In this document: one piece after another, positions 33,642 to 42,183 of the stretch
How the letters are laid out: each line of letters opens with the position of its first letter
Numbering within the stretch: position 1 is the first letter of the stretch
From: Chloroflexota bacterium
GTDB taxonomy: Bacteria; Chloroflexota; Anaerolineae; Aggregatilineales; Phototrophicaceae
Direction of reading: 5' to 3'
Length of the DNA stretch: 64,000 nt
NCBI GenBank assembly: GCA_020161935.1
Contig: JAIUNI010000003.1
Coordinates: 596,097-660,096, forward strand
Position numbers and translations under genes: made by a program
The notes under the pieces: model-generated
Database searches by the model: none
Seen by the model: only the letters and a program-made list of their open reading frames with translations
Told to the model about the DNA's origin: nothing

Positions 33642-35465
33642 ATGCAGACGCATCAATTTGATGCCATTATTGTTGGGGCAGGCGGCGCTGGATTGATGGC
33701 TGCACTGTACGCCAGCAAGGGTGGCGCGAACGTAGCGGTGGTGAGCAAACTTTACCCGACGCGCAGCCACACGGGCGCGGCGTTGGGAGGCATCGGGGCG
33801 GCGCTGGGGAACTTGGACGAGGATAAGCCGCTGTGGCACGCCTACGATACGGTTAAGGGTGGCGACTATCTGGCAGACCAGAACGCGGCCAAGATTCTGG
33901 CCGAGAACGCGGTTGATGCGGTTATCGAACTGGAACACATGGGTTTGCCGTTCGACCGTACACCGGAAGGGCGCATCAGCCAGCGGCGCTTCGGTGGTCA
34001 TACCAGCAACTTTGGCGAGAAGCCGGTACGCCGGGCTTGCCATGCGGCTGACCGTACCGGTCACATGATTTTGCAGACGTTGTACCAACAATGTATTAAG
34101 AACGAAGTACGCTTCTTCGACGAGTTCCATGTCGTTGATGTGATTATGAATCAAGGCGCGTGTGTGGGCGTGGTCGCCATTCAGCTTGGCACGGGCGAGT
34201 TCCATGTGTTCCACGGTAAGGCGACATTGTTCGCGACCGGTGGTTGGGGACGGGTGTGGCAGATCACCAGCAACGCGCATACGCTGACGGGCGACGGCGC
34301 GGCAGCCGTTTATCGTCGTGGTGTGCCGATGCAGGATATGGAGTTCTACCAATTCCACCCGACCGGCTTGTACGGTTTGGGCGTGCTGCTGACCGAGGGT
34401 ATCCGTGGCGAAGGCGGCATCCTGCTCAATAAGAACGGCGAGCGCTTTATGGAGAAGTACGCGCCGAAGATTAAAGATCTCGCCAGCCGCGACGTGGTAA
34501 GCCGTTCGATTTACCAAGAACTGCGGTTGGGTAACGGTATCGGCGGGAAGAATTACGTCCACCTCGATATTCGGCCTTCGACCGTGAACCGTTATCTGGC
34601 GGAAGCCGGTGAAACCCGCCGCGTGGATGATGCTTATATCGCCCGTGCGCTGGCGGAAACACTCGACCTGTGCCGGACTTACGTGGGTGTTGACCCGCTG
34701 ACCGAGGCGATGCCGATCCAGCCGACGGCGCATTATGCGATGGGTGGTATCCCCACCAATATTGACGCGGAAGTCGTGACCGACGCGAATTGGACGGTGC
34801 TGCCGGGTATGTACGCGGCGGGCGAAGTGGCCTGTGTGAGCGTACATGGTGCGAACCGCCTCGGTACGAACTCGCTGGTTGACCTTGTGGTGTTCGGTCG
34901 CCGTGGTGGTATGAAGATCGCCGAATACGTCAAGACGGCGGACTTTATCCCGCTGCCCCCGAACCCGACAGCCGAGGCCGAAGCGGAATTCAAGCGTATC
35001 CGCGCGAGCAAGGGCAAGACCAAACCCTACACCCTGCGTAAGAAGATGCAGGAAGTGATGATGGATAAGGTCGGCGTTTACCGTACGGCGAAGGAACTGG
35101 TCGAAGCAGCGGAAACGATGCGTGAACTGCGCCATGCGTATTTCACGGATTTGAGCGTGGACGACAACGGTTATCAGTTCAACACGGACATTATCGAAGC
35201 GTGGGAACTGGGCTGCTTGATCGATCTGGCTGAGGTGACGGCGATCAGCGCGAACCTGCGTACCGAAAGCCGTGGTGGTCACAGCCGCGAGGACTTCCCG
35301 GACCGTAACGACGAGAAGTGGATGGTGCATACGCTGGCTTACCGCAAGAGTGATAACCCGTACGGGACAGAAACGCCGCCGGTGGAGACGAACACGGACA
35401 AGAAGGTTGATATGTCGCTAGCAGCGGAAGACCCGCGCTTCTTGCCGAAGGAACGGGTGTATTAA
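33642..35465 (+). CDS. sdhA: Succinate dehydrogenase flavoprotein subunit
   Basis: ATG 33642 is chosen (GAGGAG ends 9 nt upstream; product starts [20 protein letters not shown]). It has 607 residues, usual for SdhA. Seen: the FAD-binding [17 protein letters not shown]; the flavinylation-region histidine in [19 protein letters not shown]; the active-site [14 protein letters not shown]; the PTAHYAMGG motif; and [19 protein letters not shown]. It oxidises succinate to fumarate in the TCA cycle. The operon order is C(D)-A-small membrane gene-B. Confidence 0.96.
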   Translation: MQTHQFDAIIVGAGGAGLMAALYASKGGANVAVVSKLYPTRSHTGAALGGIGAALGNLDEDKPLWHAYDTVKGGDYLADQNAAKILAENAVDAVIELEHMGLPFDRTPEGRISQRRFGGHTSNFGEKPVRRACHAADRTGHMILQTLYQQCIKNEVRFFDEFHVVDVIMNQGACVGVVAIQLGTGEFHVFHGKATLFATGGWGRVWQITSNAHTLTGDGAAAVYRRGVPMQDMEFYQFHPTGLYGLGVLLTEGIRGEGGILLNKNGERFMEKYAPKIKDLASRDVVSRSIYQELRLGNGIGGKNYVHLDIRPSTVNRYLAEAGETRRVDDAYIARALAETLDLCRTYVGVDPLTEAMPIQPTAHYAMGGIPTNIDAEVVTDANWTVLPGMYAAGEVACVSVHGANRLGTNSLVDLVVFGRRGGMKIAEYVKTADFIPLPPNPTAEAEAEFKRIRASKGKTKPYTLRKKMQEVMMDKVGVYRTAKELVEAAETMRELRHAYFTDLSVDDNGYQFNTDIIEAWELGCLIDLAEVTAISANLRTESRGGHSREDFPDRNDEKWMVHTLAYRKSDNPYGTETPPVETNTDKKVDMSLAAEDPRFLPKERVY

Positions 35466-35582
35466 TTAATAGATAGTGGATAAACCTATGGGTTTATTTA
35501 CTGAACCATCAGACCATGCCTTTATTGCAGGCTATCGTCGGGAGTTGAAGAACACGACCTAGTGCCACGAAACGAGGCGATT

Positions 35583-35771
35583 ATGCTCATTCAAAAGAAA
35601 TGGTTATGCTATTTGTATATCCTTTTGGGTATCATCATAGCTGTATCGAACGCAATCCTTTTCTTTGGATACGAGCACACCGCGTTTCAAGCACTGATGA
35701 TTGCCAGCGGAATCGGGTTTTTGGTCATTGGGGTGACCAATTTACGCCGATTGCAACAGATTGGTGAGTAG
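35583..35771 (+). CDS. Two-helix membrane protein inside the sdh operon
   Basis: About 62 residues from ATG 35583 (GAGG at 35573-35576 upstream; GTG 35562 is an alternative start). Two membrane segments: WLCYLYILLGIIIAVSNAIL and ALMIASGIGFLVIGVTNLR. It lies between sdhA and sdhB on the same strand with short gaps, and AT content is above that of its neighbours. A 24-codon open frame (35488-35562) precedes it. It could be an accessory anchor peptide or an unrelated insertion; no family was recognised. Confidence 0.5.
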   Translation: MLIQKKWLCYLYILLGIIIAVSNAILFFGYEHTAFQALMIASGIGFLVIGVTNLRRLQQIGE

Positions 35772-35823
35772 GCGTATTATCGTTTTTGATGTGTCCGTTT
35801 ATGAAGACTGAGAGCTGAAATCT

Positions 35824-36576
35824 ATGGACGTTACTTTCCGAATTCGACGTTATAACCCGGAAATGCCAGATCAGGCTAAACCTTACTGGCAGACGTTTGA
35901 ACTGAAAGATGTGCAAGAGACTGACCGCGTGCTGGAACTGCTGCACCGGATTAAATGGGAGCAGGACGGTACGCTGGCCTTCCGCCGGTCGTGTTCGCAC
36001 GGTATTTGCGGCTCGGACGCGATGCGGATTAACGGGCGCAACGCGCTGGCCTGCAAACTGCTGGTGAAGAACCTCGGCCCGAAGGTACAAGTTGAGCCGA
36101 TCTTGGGCTTGCCGATCAAGAAAGATTTGATCGTGGATATGGAACCGTTCTTCGACCATTACCGTTCGGTGATGCCGTACTTTATCAATAACGATCCGGT
36201 ACCGGCGGATGGGCGTGAACGGCTGCAATCCCAAGATATGCAGAATATTTACGCCAACTCGACCAACTGTATTCTGTGCGCGTGCTGCACGACCTCCTGC
36301 CCGTCGTTCTGGGCGAACGGCAAGTATGTTGGCCCGGCGGCGATTGTACAAGCGCACCGCTTCATCTTCGATGACCGCGACCAAGGGGCGAAGGAACGCC
36401 TTGAAGCCCTTTCGGAGCCGGATGGTGTGTGGCGCTGCCGGACGATTTACAACTGCACGCCGGCCTGCCCGCGTGGTATTGAAGTGACACGGGCGATTGG
36501 TGAGGTGAAGCTGGCGATTATGAAGGGTTCGCCGGAAGGCATCATTAACCCGAATGAGATTACGGTGCATTCGTAG
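35824..36576 (+). CDS. sdhB: Succinate dehydrogenase iron-sulfur subunit
   Basis: A 250-residue protein. The [2Fe-2S] site is CSHGICGSDAMRINGRNALA then C; the third ligand is Asp, as in the well-known E. coli SdhB arrangement. The C-terminal ferredoxin-like part has CILCACCTTSCPSF and CRTIYNCTPACPRG for the [4Fe-4S] and [3Fe-4S] clusters. It carries electrons from FAD to quinone at the membrane anchor. Last gene of the sdh operon; 52 bp follow the small membrane gene. Confidence 0.96.
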   Translation: MDVTFRIRRYNPEMPDQAKPYWQTFELKDVQETDRVLELLHRIKWEQDGTLAFRRSCSHGICGSDAMRINGRNALACKLLVKNLGPKVQVEPILGLPIKKDLIVDMEPFFDHYRSVMPYFINNDPVPADGRERLQSQDMQNIYANSTNCILCACCTTSCPSFWANGKYVGPAAIVQAHRFIFDDRDQGAKERLEALSEPDGVWRCRTIYNCTPACPRGIEVTRAIGEVKLAIMKGSPEGIINPNEITVHS

Positions 36577-36905
36577 TCGTTAGTCGATAGCTATTAGTCG
36601 ATAGAAAAGAGCGTGGGCGAGAGTCTGCGCTCTTTTTATTTAGTCGTCACTCCGAAGTCGTCAGTCGCCAGTCACCAGCTCAATGCAAAGGCGAATGCGA
36701 GTCGTTAGTCGACAGCTAGTAGTCATTAGATAAAGGTGAATACGAGTCGCCAAGAACGCCAAGGAATACAGAGCGCGCCAAGGGGTTTGTGGCGGCGGTA
36801 GATGTGAGTCAGCCGGAAGGGAGGGTAAAGCTCCGCCGAAAGGTGGGATACGGCGGAAGATGCGATTGATAAGATAGCAGTATCAATCGTTTAGGGTACA
36901 GGTGC
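36577..36905. repeat. Gene-free spacer with degenerate repeats
   Basis: Contains imperfect AGTCGTCAGTCGCCAGTC words at about 36651-36720 and CGCCAAGAACGCCAAGG at about 36757. The same words occur at 19056-19190 and 63779-63812. No gene or terminator with a clear T-run is seen. It separates the sdh operon from the TetR-controlled genes. Confidence 0.5.
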
Positions 36906-36991
36906 TTGACTCTCGGCGTGAATTTGTGCTATTCTGTTAGTAAGTGAACGTGTTCACTAATTTTTCGCCCGTGAAAAGTGAACGTGTTCAC
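36906..36991 (+). promoter_or_regulatory. Promoter with two TetR-type operators
   Basis: A sigma-70-like promoter: TTGACT (36906-36911), 18-bp spacer, TATTCT (36930-36935). Just downstream are two near-identical palindromes: AGTGAACgtGTTCACT at 36943-36958 and GTGAACgtGTTCAC at 36978-36991. The first covers the expected transcription start, so bound repressor would block initiation. The half-site GTGAAC/GTTCAC reappears at 38087 before the tetR gene. Confidence 0.85.
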
Positions 36992-37049
36992 CTTGACGAA
37001 CAGGATGCGTACGGTGTGCGTCGATGAGCAGGTGTGAGGAGTTTTCAAC

Positions 37050-37517
37050 ATGATCTGGTGGCGGTATTTCTGGTGGATGTTCTGGCGGATGGCGTTGAGC
37101 GGGGCGCTGTGCGGCGCGGTGTTCGGGACGCTGATTTTACCGCTGCTTGGTACCGTGTTCGGGCTAATATACGGGGGGATGTTGGGCGTGATTGTGGGGG
37201 TGATTAGCGCGGTGATGGAAGTCGTGCTGATACGGTTCCACTTTAATCCGCCAGTTGCAACGAAGGCGTTTCAATGGTGGTCTGTGGGTGTGGTGGTCGT
37301 GAGTACGGCGTTTGTCAGTTTTTGGTTGTTGAATGAATGGTTTCCGGTACGGGTGGTGGGGCCGATATGGGTGGTGCTGCCAGCGTTGATCGCGACGGTG
37401 GCGGCGGGGTACTTCGCGTGGAAATACCCTGTTCATGCGGCGCGGTTATATGCCCAGAAAGACCTTGTGGAAGACGACTACCCTGTCGAGGGTCAAAAAT
37501 CGCCGATTGTGTGGTGA
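37050..37517 (+). CDS. Small integral membrane protein under TetR control
   Basis: A 155-residue protein with GAGGAG before ATG 37050. Four membrane segments: WWMFWRMALSGALCGAVFG, LGVIVGVISAVMEVVL, WSVGVVVVSTAFVSFWLL and IWVVLPALIATVAAGYF. The GxLCGAVFGTLILPLLG stretch is a glycine-zipper-like start also seen in the gene at 37661, so the two are probably paralogous. The double operator 59-107 bp upstream implies TetR repression. Function unknown; transport or envelope adaptation is a guess. Confidence 0.75.
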   Translation: MIWWRYFWWMFWRMALSGALCGAVFGTLILPLLGTVFGLIYGGMLGVIVGVISAVMEVVLIRFHFNPPVATKAFQWWSVGVVVVSTAFVSFWLLNEWFPVRVVGPIWVVLPALIATVAAGYFAWKYPVHAARLYAQKDLVEDDYPVEGQKSPIVW

Positions 37518-37551
37518 GGGGAATGTATGGAGTGAATCAATCGTGTGTGGT

Positions 37552-37615
37552 TGCGGCGCATGAGGCTAAAGCCGTCATGCTAACCAGCGGACAAGTCCAC
37601 TGAAGGGACTTCGGT
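37552..37615. repeat. GCATGAGGCTAAAGCC-family repeat
   Basis: A copy of the covarying repeat: GGCGCATGAGGCTAAAGCC, then GTCATGCTAACCAGCGGAC and the hairpin AAGTCCACTGAAGGGACTT. Here the stem is AAGTC/GACTT rather than the AAGCGC/GCGCTT of the 26647 copy. It lies between the two paralogous membrane genes. Confidence 0.7.
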
Positions 37616-37660
37616 AGTGGATGATGCGGGAATGTGTGTTCATATTGGTATGGAGTGTAG

Positions 37661-38077
37661 ATGATGTGGGGGTTACGGTTGATGATGTGGGTGTGGGTAC
37701 GCGGGATTGGCAGCGGGGCGGTGGCTGGAGCGCTGCTGGGAACCTTACTAATGCCGATTGCGGGAACGCTGCTAGGTGCGGGTTACGGGTTGATGATTGG
37801 CGCGATATTCGGGTTTGTAAACGGCGCGACATTGGCGATCATGACCAGTTTGTTCTTCGCGAGGGGTTATCAACGTGGGCGGTTTATCGCGTGGGTGATG
37901 CTGGCGACGATCCCGTTTGATGTGGTGGCGGTGGTGCTGCTGCTGGGCAACCAACTTGGCAACGTAACAGCGGTGCTGATGGCGCTGACGGCGGGGTATT
38001 ACAGCTTCGGGTATGTGGATTATGTGGGGCGGGCGTTGGTTGAGACTCGAAAGAGCGTGGTAAAGGTGTTATCGTAG
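37661..38077 (+). CDS. Small integral membrane protein, paralogue of the gene at 37050
   Basis: A 138-residue protein starting MMWGLRLMMWVWVRGIGSGA. Either of two adjacent ATGs (37661, 37664) is served by GGAG. Hydrophobic segments: GAVAGALLGTLLMPIAGTLL, YGLMIGAIFGFVNGATLAIM and FIAWVMLATIPFDVVAVVLLL. The early G-A-L-L-G-T-L-L-M-P-I-A-G-T pattern parallels that of 37050. It ends 34 bp before the preferred tetR start, with an operator between. Function unknown. Confidence 0.7.
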   Translation: MMWGLRLMMWVWVRGIGSGAVAGALLGTLLMPIAGTLLGAGYGLMIGAIFGFVNGATLAIMTSLFFARGYQRGRFIAWVMLATIPFDVVAVVLLLGNQLGNVTAVLMALTAGYYSFGYVDYVGRALVETRKSVVKVLS

Positions 38078-38086
38078 GGTGAAAAC

Positions 38087-38098
38087 TGAACACGTTCA
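38087..38098. promoter_or_regulatory. TetR operator before the tetR gene
   Basis: TGAACacGTTCA is a 12-bp palindrome with the same half-sites as the operators at 36943 and 36978. It lies 14 bp before the preferred start of the tetR gene, suggesting autoregulation or a roadblock. Confidence 0.7.
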
Positions 38099-38111
38099 TC
38101 CTGAGGATATG

Positions 38112-38789
38112 ATGACTGACGACCATTCGACCTTAACACCGAAGGCGCAAGAAACCCGCCAGCGCATTTTTGATACGGCTGTAAAGCTGTTTATGGAGAA
38201 GGGCTACGAGGAAACGACGATGCGTGAGATTGCGGCGGAGGCAGAATGCTCGCTGGGTTTGGCGTACCGTTACTTCGAGTCGAAGGAAGTGGTGGTGATC
38301 CAGCTTTACCGGCAGTTGGCGGCGAACACCAAAGAGCGGATTGCGGCGCTGCCGGAGCTGTCGATTGCCGAGCGCTTTTACCACGTCATGAACGAGGTGA
38401 TGCAGGAGATTAGCCCTTTCCGTCCGGTGTGGCAGGGGATATTCGGCGGAGCGCTGAACCCAAATTCGCCGTACGGGGTACTGGGCGACCGGACGGCGGA
38501 CATCCGGCGGGAGATGAAGGGGGTGTTCATGCAGTTGGTGACGGAGGCGGACGATGCGCCCAAGAAGCCGGAGCAGGTGGCGGCGATGGGGATGCTGCTG
38601 TATGTGGCGTATCTGATGACGCTGTTGTTCTGGATTAGCGACCGTTCGGCGGGATACAAGACGACTTACCAACTGCTGGATTTTAGCCGTGACACGCTGA
38701 ACCTGATCCGCGGGGCGATGGTTTTGCCGCCGGTGACGAAGGGGATGATGCGGTTGGCGGGAATCGTGGAACAGGTCTTCGGAGGGTAA
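38112..38789 (+). CDS. TetR-family transcriptional regulator
   Basis: The start is uncertain: GTG 38079, ATG 38109 and ATG 38112 are in frame. 38112 keeps the operator outside the coding region and has GAGGA close upstream. The product is about 225 residues. The N-terminal DNA-binding domain shows TRQRIFDTAVKLFMEKGY, TTMREIAAEAECSLGLAYRY and FESKEVVV. The C-terminal helical ligand domain is unassigned. It very likely represses the two upstream membrane genes through GTGAAC-GTTCAC operators and responds to an unknown small molecule. Confidence 0.88.
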   Translation: MTDDHSTLTPKAQETRQRIFDTAVKLFMEKGYEETTMREIAAEAECSLGLAYRYFESKEVVVIQLYRQLAANTKERIAALPELSIAERFYHVMNEVMQEISPFRPVWQGIFGGALNPNSPYGVLGDRTADIRREMKGVFMQLVTEADDAPKKPEQVAAMGMLLYVAYLMTLLFWISDRSAGYKTTYQLLDFSRDTLNLIRGAMVLPPVTKGMMRLAGIVEQVFGG

Positions 38790-38913
38790 ACGTCGGGTAG
38801 AATTATCCACTTGGCCTATAATAGTGTCCATCAGACTACCCATAGACGAAAGATGAATGTCAGATAAGATAAGGCACATGGGATGCCCCTTGATGAATAG
38901 GTAGGTCAAACAT

Positions 38914-39327
38914 ATGGCAAAGTCAAACTGGCATCTTCGGATTGCAATCACCTCAACGGCTGCGCTGGCAACGATGGCGACGGCGCTCATCGTTCCGCAG
39001 CTCAGTGCTTCCCAACAACCGTTACCTGAGATTGTTGTGCCGTTTCATGAGGTCGCACCAAATACGCAGATTGATATTGAATGTGCAAATATCGCTGATC
39101 AGCAAGAGGTTGTGTGGGTTGATGTGCTCGATACGGAACTCCAGCTACCGGTCGAAATTTACAGCCGTGATGATGCCGATGTGCTGCCGGAAGTCGAACT
39201 TGATCCTCTTAAGGGTAGAAACTGTATTCATTTTGAGAATACACTGACACGAGCCAGCGTGACCAACGACAAGCTCGAACTGATGTGTGAAGAAGTTGAT
39301 GCGGTTGCATATAAGGCTGAGTATTAA
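38914..39327 (+). CDS. Hypothetical exported protein
   Basis: A 137-residue protein from ATG 38914. A signal peptide or anchor, LRIAITSTAALATMATALIV, ends near PQLSAS. The mature part is acidic and beta-like (IVVPFHEVAPNTQIDIECAN; VWVDVLDTELQLPVEIYS), with three cysteines that could form a disulphide. TATAAT at 38817-38822 is a possible -10 upstream. No family is recognised. Single gene. Confidence 0.6.
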   Translation: MAKSNWHLRIAITSTAALATMATALIVPQLSASQQPLPEIVVPFHEVAPNTQIDIECANIADQQEVVWVDVLDTELQLPVEIYSRDDADVLPEVELDPLKGRNCIHFENTLTRASVTNDKLELMCEEVDAVAYKAEY

Positions 39328-39893
39328 CGACTCGGCCCGTCCTTTCTTTCGCTATTCGTTCCTCTCGTAGTTGTTAGATCCCACCTCTAGCCTGCTGCCA
39401 GAGGTAGGTTTCTAAAGAAGGTATGTTCATGGTTGGGCCGCATCAGGCTAAAGCCGGACAAGCGCACTCAAGGCGCTCAAACGACCTTAAGAACCAAGTT
39501 GACAAGTTTAGTGATTTCCTCCGCTACCCGTTGTTCTGTGAATTCTCCTGTTTCGCTCTCGTTACATAGGCTTTATGTTGTACGCACACCCATCCTCAAG
39601 AGCGCGTATGAGGGATGGGAGTGATCCCGTGTTTGAGTGTCCTTTTGACCTATTCAAAATTACCCCAATATGCACATGGGTAAAAGCAGGTATCGGAGTA
39701 TTCTGATGTCAGGCTGATTTGCCAGTTGAACGAGCAGCGTGGTGCCATAGGAACCTGACAAAGCTGGTGAGCCGGAATGCAAACGCCAGAACAACAATCC
39801 GAACATTTCGAGTGACGGTAGGTTTGGCTAGCAGCAGCCGGTCAACCTGACCTTTCCCAATAAATTCTATTGAGTGCATATAGCAGGAGACAA
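39328..39893. repeat. Gene-free spacer with one truncated repeat
   Basis: 39436-39479 carries a shortened copy of the GGCTAAAGCC repeat in which the middle is deleted, leaving GGACAAGCGCACTCAAGGCG. An imperfect hairpin ACCTCTAGC/GCCAGAGGT lies near 39382-39406 without a T-run. The short open frame over the repeat has no RBS and is not considered a gene. Confidence 0.55.
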
Positions 39894-40085
39894 ATGGAAA
39901 TGAAGAGCGAACGTCACGAACCGAAGCAATACGTCGAACACGAGAAGAATAGCTGCCAATACTGCCACAACACGGCGACCTTGCAACAAGTGGGCAACGA
40001 GAAAGTTTGTATCCACTGCGGCACACGGGTTTACAGCCCAACGCTGTCGCTGACGAGCTTGAACACACAGCGGGCGCGGCGTTGA
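39894..40085 (+). CDS. Small zinc-ribbon protein
   Basis: About 63 residues; AGGAG (39885-39889) precedes two ATGs at 39894 and 39900. Two CxxC knuckles, CQYCHN and CIHCGT, are separated by 13 residues and should bind one Zn2+. The N-terminus is charged and the C-terminus basic (NTQRARR), consistent with a nucleic-acid or protein-binding role. It ends 84 bp before the FMN-type stress protein on the same strand. Function unknown. Confidence 0.7.
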   Translation: MEMKSERHEPKQYVEHEKNSCQYCHNTATLQQVGNEKVCIHCGTRVYSPTLSLTSLNTQRARR

Positions 40086-40169
40086 GCATACCGCGTCTCT
40101 TTAGCTTTAGCGTAACGTTTGGTGAATGCTTATCTATCGAGACTTATTGGTAGTAGGAGATTACATCTA

Positions 40170-40670
40170 ATGAACAGCACCCGACAGGAAAAAATCGAAA
40201 AACTTCGTGAACTGATTAAAGACATTGATTTCGCTATGTTTACGACGGTATCCAGCGATGGCACGCTGCACAGCCGACCGATGTCTACCCAACAAACAGA
40301 GTTTGACGGCGACATCTGGTTTTTCACCAGTCTTGATACCCAAAAAGCGGCTGACATCAAGGAAGACCAAACCGTAAATGTCGCTTACGCGGCACCCGAC
40401 CAGCAGCGCTATATCTCGGTATCCGGCAAGGCGCGGCTGGTAAACGACAAGGCCAAGATGAAGGAATTGTGGAGTCCGGTCTACAAGATATGGTTCAAGG
40501 ACGGCTTGGACGACCCACAGCTTCGCCTCATCAAGGTTAGCGTTAATACGGCAGAGTATTGGGACAGCCCACACGGCATTATCAACAAAATTATTGGATT
40601 TGCCGATGCGATTATCCATAAAGATGCAGGGAAGATGGGCGAGAACGAAACCATCACACTCAAGAAGTAA
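40170..40670 (+). CDS. Pyridoxamine 5'-phosphate oxidase-like FMN-binding (general stress) protein
   Basis: A 166-residue protein from ATG 40170 (AGGAGA upstream). The split-barrel flavin fold is indicated by EKLRELIKDIDFAMFTTVSS, GTLHSRPMSTQQTEFDGDIW and FFTSLDTQKAADI, then the QRYISVSGKARLV strand and the WFKDGLDDPQL motif. This matches the general stress protein 26 subgroup. It probably binds FMN or F420; substrate unknown. It ends with a terminator at 40695. Confidence 0.88.
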   Translation: MNSTRQEKIEKLRELIKDIDFAMFTTVSSDGTLHSRPMSTQQTEFDGDIWFFTSLDTQKAADIKEDQTVNVAYAAPDQQRYISVSGKARLVNDKAKMKELWSPVYKIWFKDGLDDPQLRLIKVSVNTAEYWDSPHGIINKIIGFADAIIHKDAGKMGENETITLKK

Positions 40671-40694
40671 GCCCAACCAGCAGCGACTATTCTG

Positions 40695-40728
40695 AACTGC
40701 CTTACTGATACTGGAAAGGCAGTTTTGA
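40695..40728 (+). terminator. Rho-independent terminator
   Basis: AACTGCCTT (40695-40703) pairs perfectly with AAGGCAGTT (40716-40724), followed by TTGATT. It lies 24 nt after the stop of the FMN-type protein. Confidence 0.75.
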
Positions 40729-40799
40729 TTCCAATAGCTGTGCTTGATAGTCATGGGCTTGCCAGCGGCAAACCCCTACGACGTGGGGATTGATGGTGT

Positions 40800-40822
40800 G
40801 GGCGCAAGCCTTGCGCCCCTAC
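40800..40822 (-). repeat. REP-like hairpin with GTAG foot
   Basis: GGGCGCAAGCCTTGCGCCC followed by CTAC. Another member of the CTAC-ended hairpin set, in the spacer between convergent genes. A CCTCACCCCTAAATCCCC fragment, also seen inside the MITEs, lies just after. Confidence 0.65.
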
Positions 40823-40910
40823 AGAGGTGTCGAGGGCTATCCTCACCCCTAAATCCCCTCTCCATTTCATAGATAGGGGACTTTCTAGACCGTTTCCGCC
40901 CTAACATTTC

Positions 40911-41840
40911 TTAGGAAGGTGTGGGTGTTTCGATGGCGGCGGGTGGGGTGGCGGTTACGCTGGCAGCCGTTGGTGTAGGCGCGGGCGGCGTGAGGGTGAG
41001 CGTGTCGACACGGAAGCGCACGGTGTCGAGGATGGCTTGCAGTTCGCCGCTGCTGGTATCCATCGCGGTGATGGGGTCGCTGAACACGTAAAAGACGAAG
41101 TTCACGCCGCTGTCCTGCACACCCGCGAACCAACCGCGCGTATCCGGCAAGCCGCTCTTACAACTGACGGCTGACCACTGTGTCCCTTCGGCACTGAGGA
41201 GGCCGAGGCGATAGGTGCGGCGAATATCCACGCCGATGTTGCAGTCGGACTCGATCACTGCCGAACGCAGCAAACGCACGCCATCCGACCATAAATCCGG
41301 CTCGACGGTGGCTTGAGCGGTCATGCCCATCACGGCGGCGGCCATGACATCGGTGGTGGGGGTGACGAGGTTGGGGAAGCCCCAATAGACGATGATGCTG
41401 CCCGTGCCGCCTGTGATCGGGCCAGTGTAAACGGCAACTGGAATGACGCGGAACTTATTCGGCTCGACATCCGCCAGCACCTGCGCGTCATAGCCGACCT
41501 GCCAACCTTCCGGCAGGGTGATTTCCATCGGCGGTGGGACTTTATCGCCGGTGGTGGGCGGCAGGGTGATGACCAGCGGCGCTTCAGTCGGCGTGAGGGT
41601 GAAATCCGGCACGAAGGTGACGTTGGGCGGTGGGGTATCCAGCGTGCTGAGGGCTTGCTGGGCGACGATAGCCGTCACGGTGGCATCGACCGAGGCTTGA
41701 ATGTCGCTGCCGTTGGTGGCCGTGAGCGAGGGAACCAGCGTCGATTCGGCGACGGCTGTAGGCTGCGGTGTGCCACCGCAAGCGGCGAGCGTGAGCAGGA
41801 GAAACAGGCAAGTGGTGAGTTTGAAAAGGCGTGAGGTCAT
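40911..41840 (-). CDS. Lipoprotein with Pro/Thr-rich tail
   Basis: ATG 41840 is chosen: the product opens MTSRLFKLTTCLFLLLTLAA with lipobox LAAC near residue 21, which the longer frame would bury. The 309-residue protein is Thr-rich after lipidation (PSLTATNGSDIQASVDATVT). A globular part follows (ITLPEGWQVGYDAQVLADV), resembling in style the two lipoproteins at 59450 and 60125. It ends with a low-complexity Pro/Thr tail. Surface-anchored; function unknown. Confidence 0.8.
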   Translation of the reverse strand: MTSRLFKLTTCLFLLLTLAACGGTPQPTAVAESTLVPSLTATNGSDIQASVDATVTAIVAQQALSTLDTPPPNVTFVPDFTLTPTEAPLVITLPPTTGDKVPPPMEITLPEGWQVGYDAQVLADVEPNKFRVIPVAVYTGPITGGTGSIIVYWGFPNLVTPTTDVMAAAVMGMTAQATVEPDLWSDGVRLLRSAVIESDCNIGVDIRRTYRLGLLSAEGTQWSAVSCKSGLPDTRGWFAGVQDSGVNFVFYVFSDPITAMDTSSGELQAILDTVRFRVDTLTLTPPAPTPTAASVTATPPAAIETPTPS

Positions 41841-41865
41841 GGGTTCATCCGGTTGGTAAACTGAG

Positions 41866-42183
41866 TTATTTGTCTTTCGGCGGCATACGAGCTTCGATAC
41901 GGCGGCGCAGCTCGGAGAATGGCGTACCAATTTGCTCGACCAGTTCATTTGACGCTTTAACAGCCGCGTCAATCTCGGCTTGGTGGTCGTAGTAGTAAGC
42001 AAGTGCGGCGTGAATTTGAGCCGGTGTTAGTTCGAACTCTTCAGCGATCTTTTCAACTGACCAATTGTGAATGAGGGCGTAAGCCGCGATATTGGCGACT
42101 TTAACACCTGTGCCTTTAATCCGTGGCGCGTCGTTACGCACATCGGGTGTTGAAACAATGTGGTTGATCGGCAAAATTGTCAT
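41866..42183 (-). CDS. DUF433 protein, third gene of the restriction-modification operon
   Basis: ATG 42183 overlaps the methyltransferase stop by 4 bp (ATGA), giving 105 residues and tight coupling. The DUF433 core is visible: HIVSTPDVRNDAPRIKGTGV, then YALIHNWSVEKIAEEFELTP and QIHAALAYYYDHQAEID. DUF433 is a small winged/helix-turn-helix-like domain common in antitoxin-type proteins. A control role for the R-M system is a possibility. It is closer in composition to the chromosomal background than the R and M genes. Confidence 0.8.
   Translation of the reverse strand: MTILPINHIVSTPDVRNDAPRIKGTGVKVANIAAYALIHNWSVEKIAEEFELTPAQIHAALAYYYDHQAEIDAAVKASNELVEQIGTPFSELRRRIEARMPPKDK

Noticed and set aside
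33606..35330. A 574-codon open frame antisense to sdhA
   Set aside because: Long but purely a mirror of the GC-biased sdhA coding sequence; no RBS, no family motif, and composition typical of a shadow frame.
38079..38111. N-terminal extension of the TetR protein from GTG 38079
   Set aside because: It would encode the operator palindrome within the protein; the later ATG fits the usual distance to the HTH. Not excluded fully.
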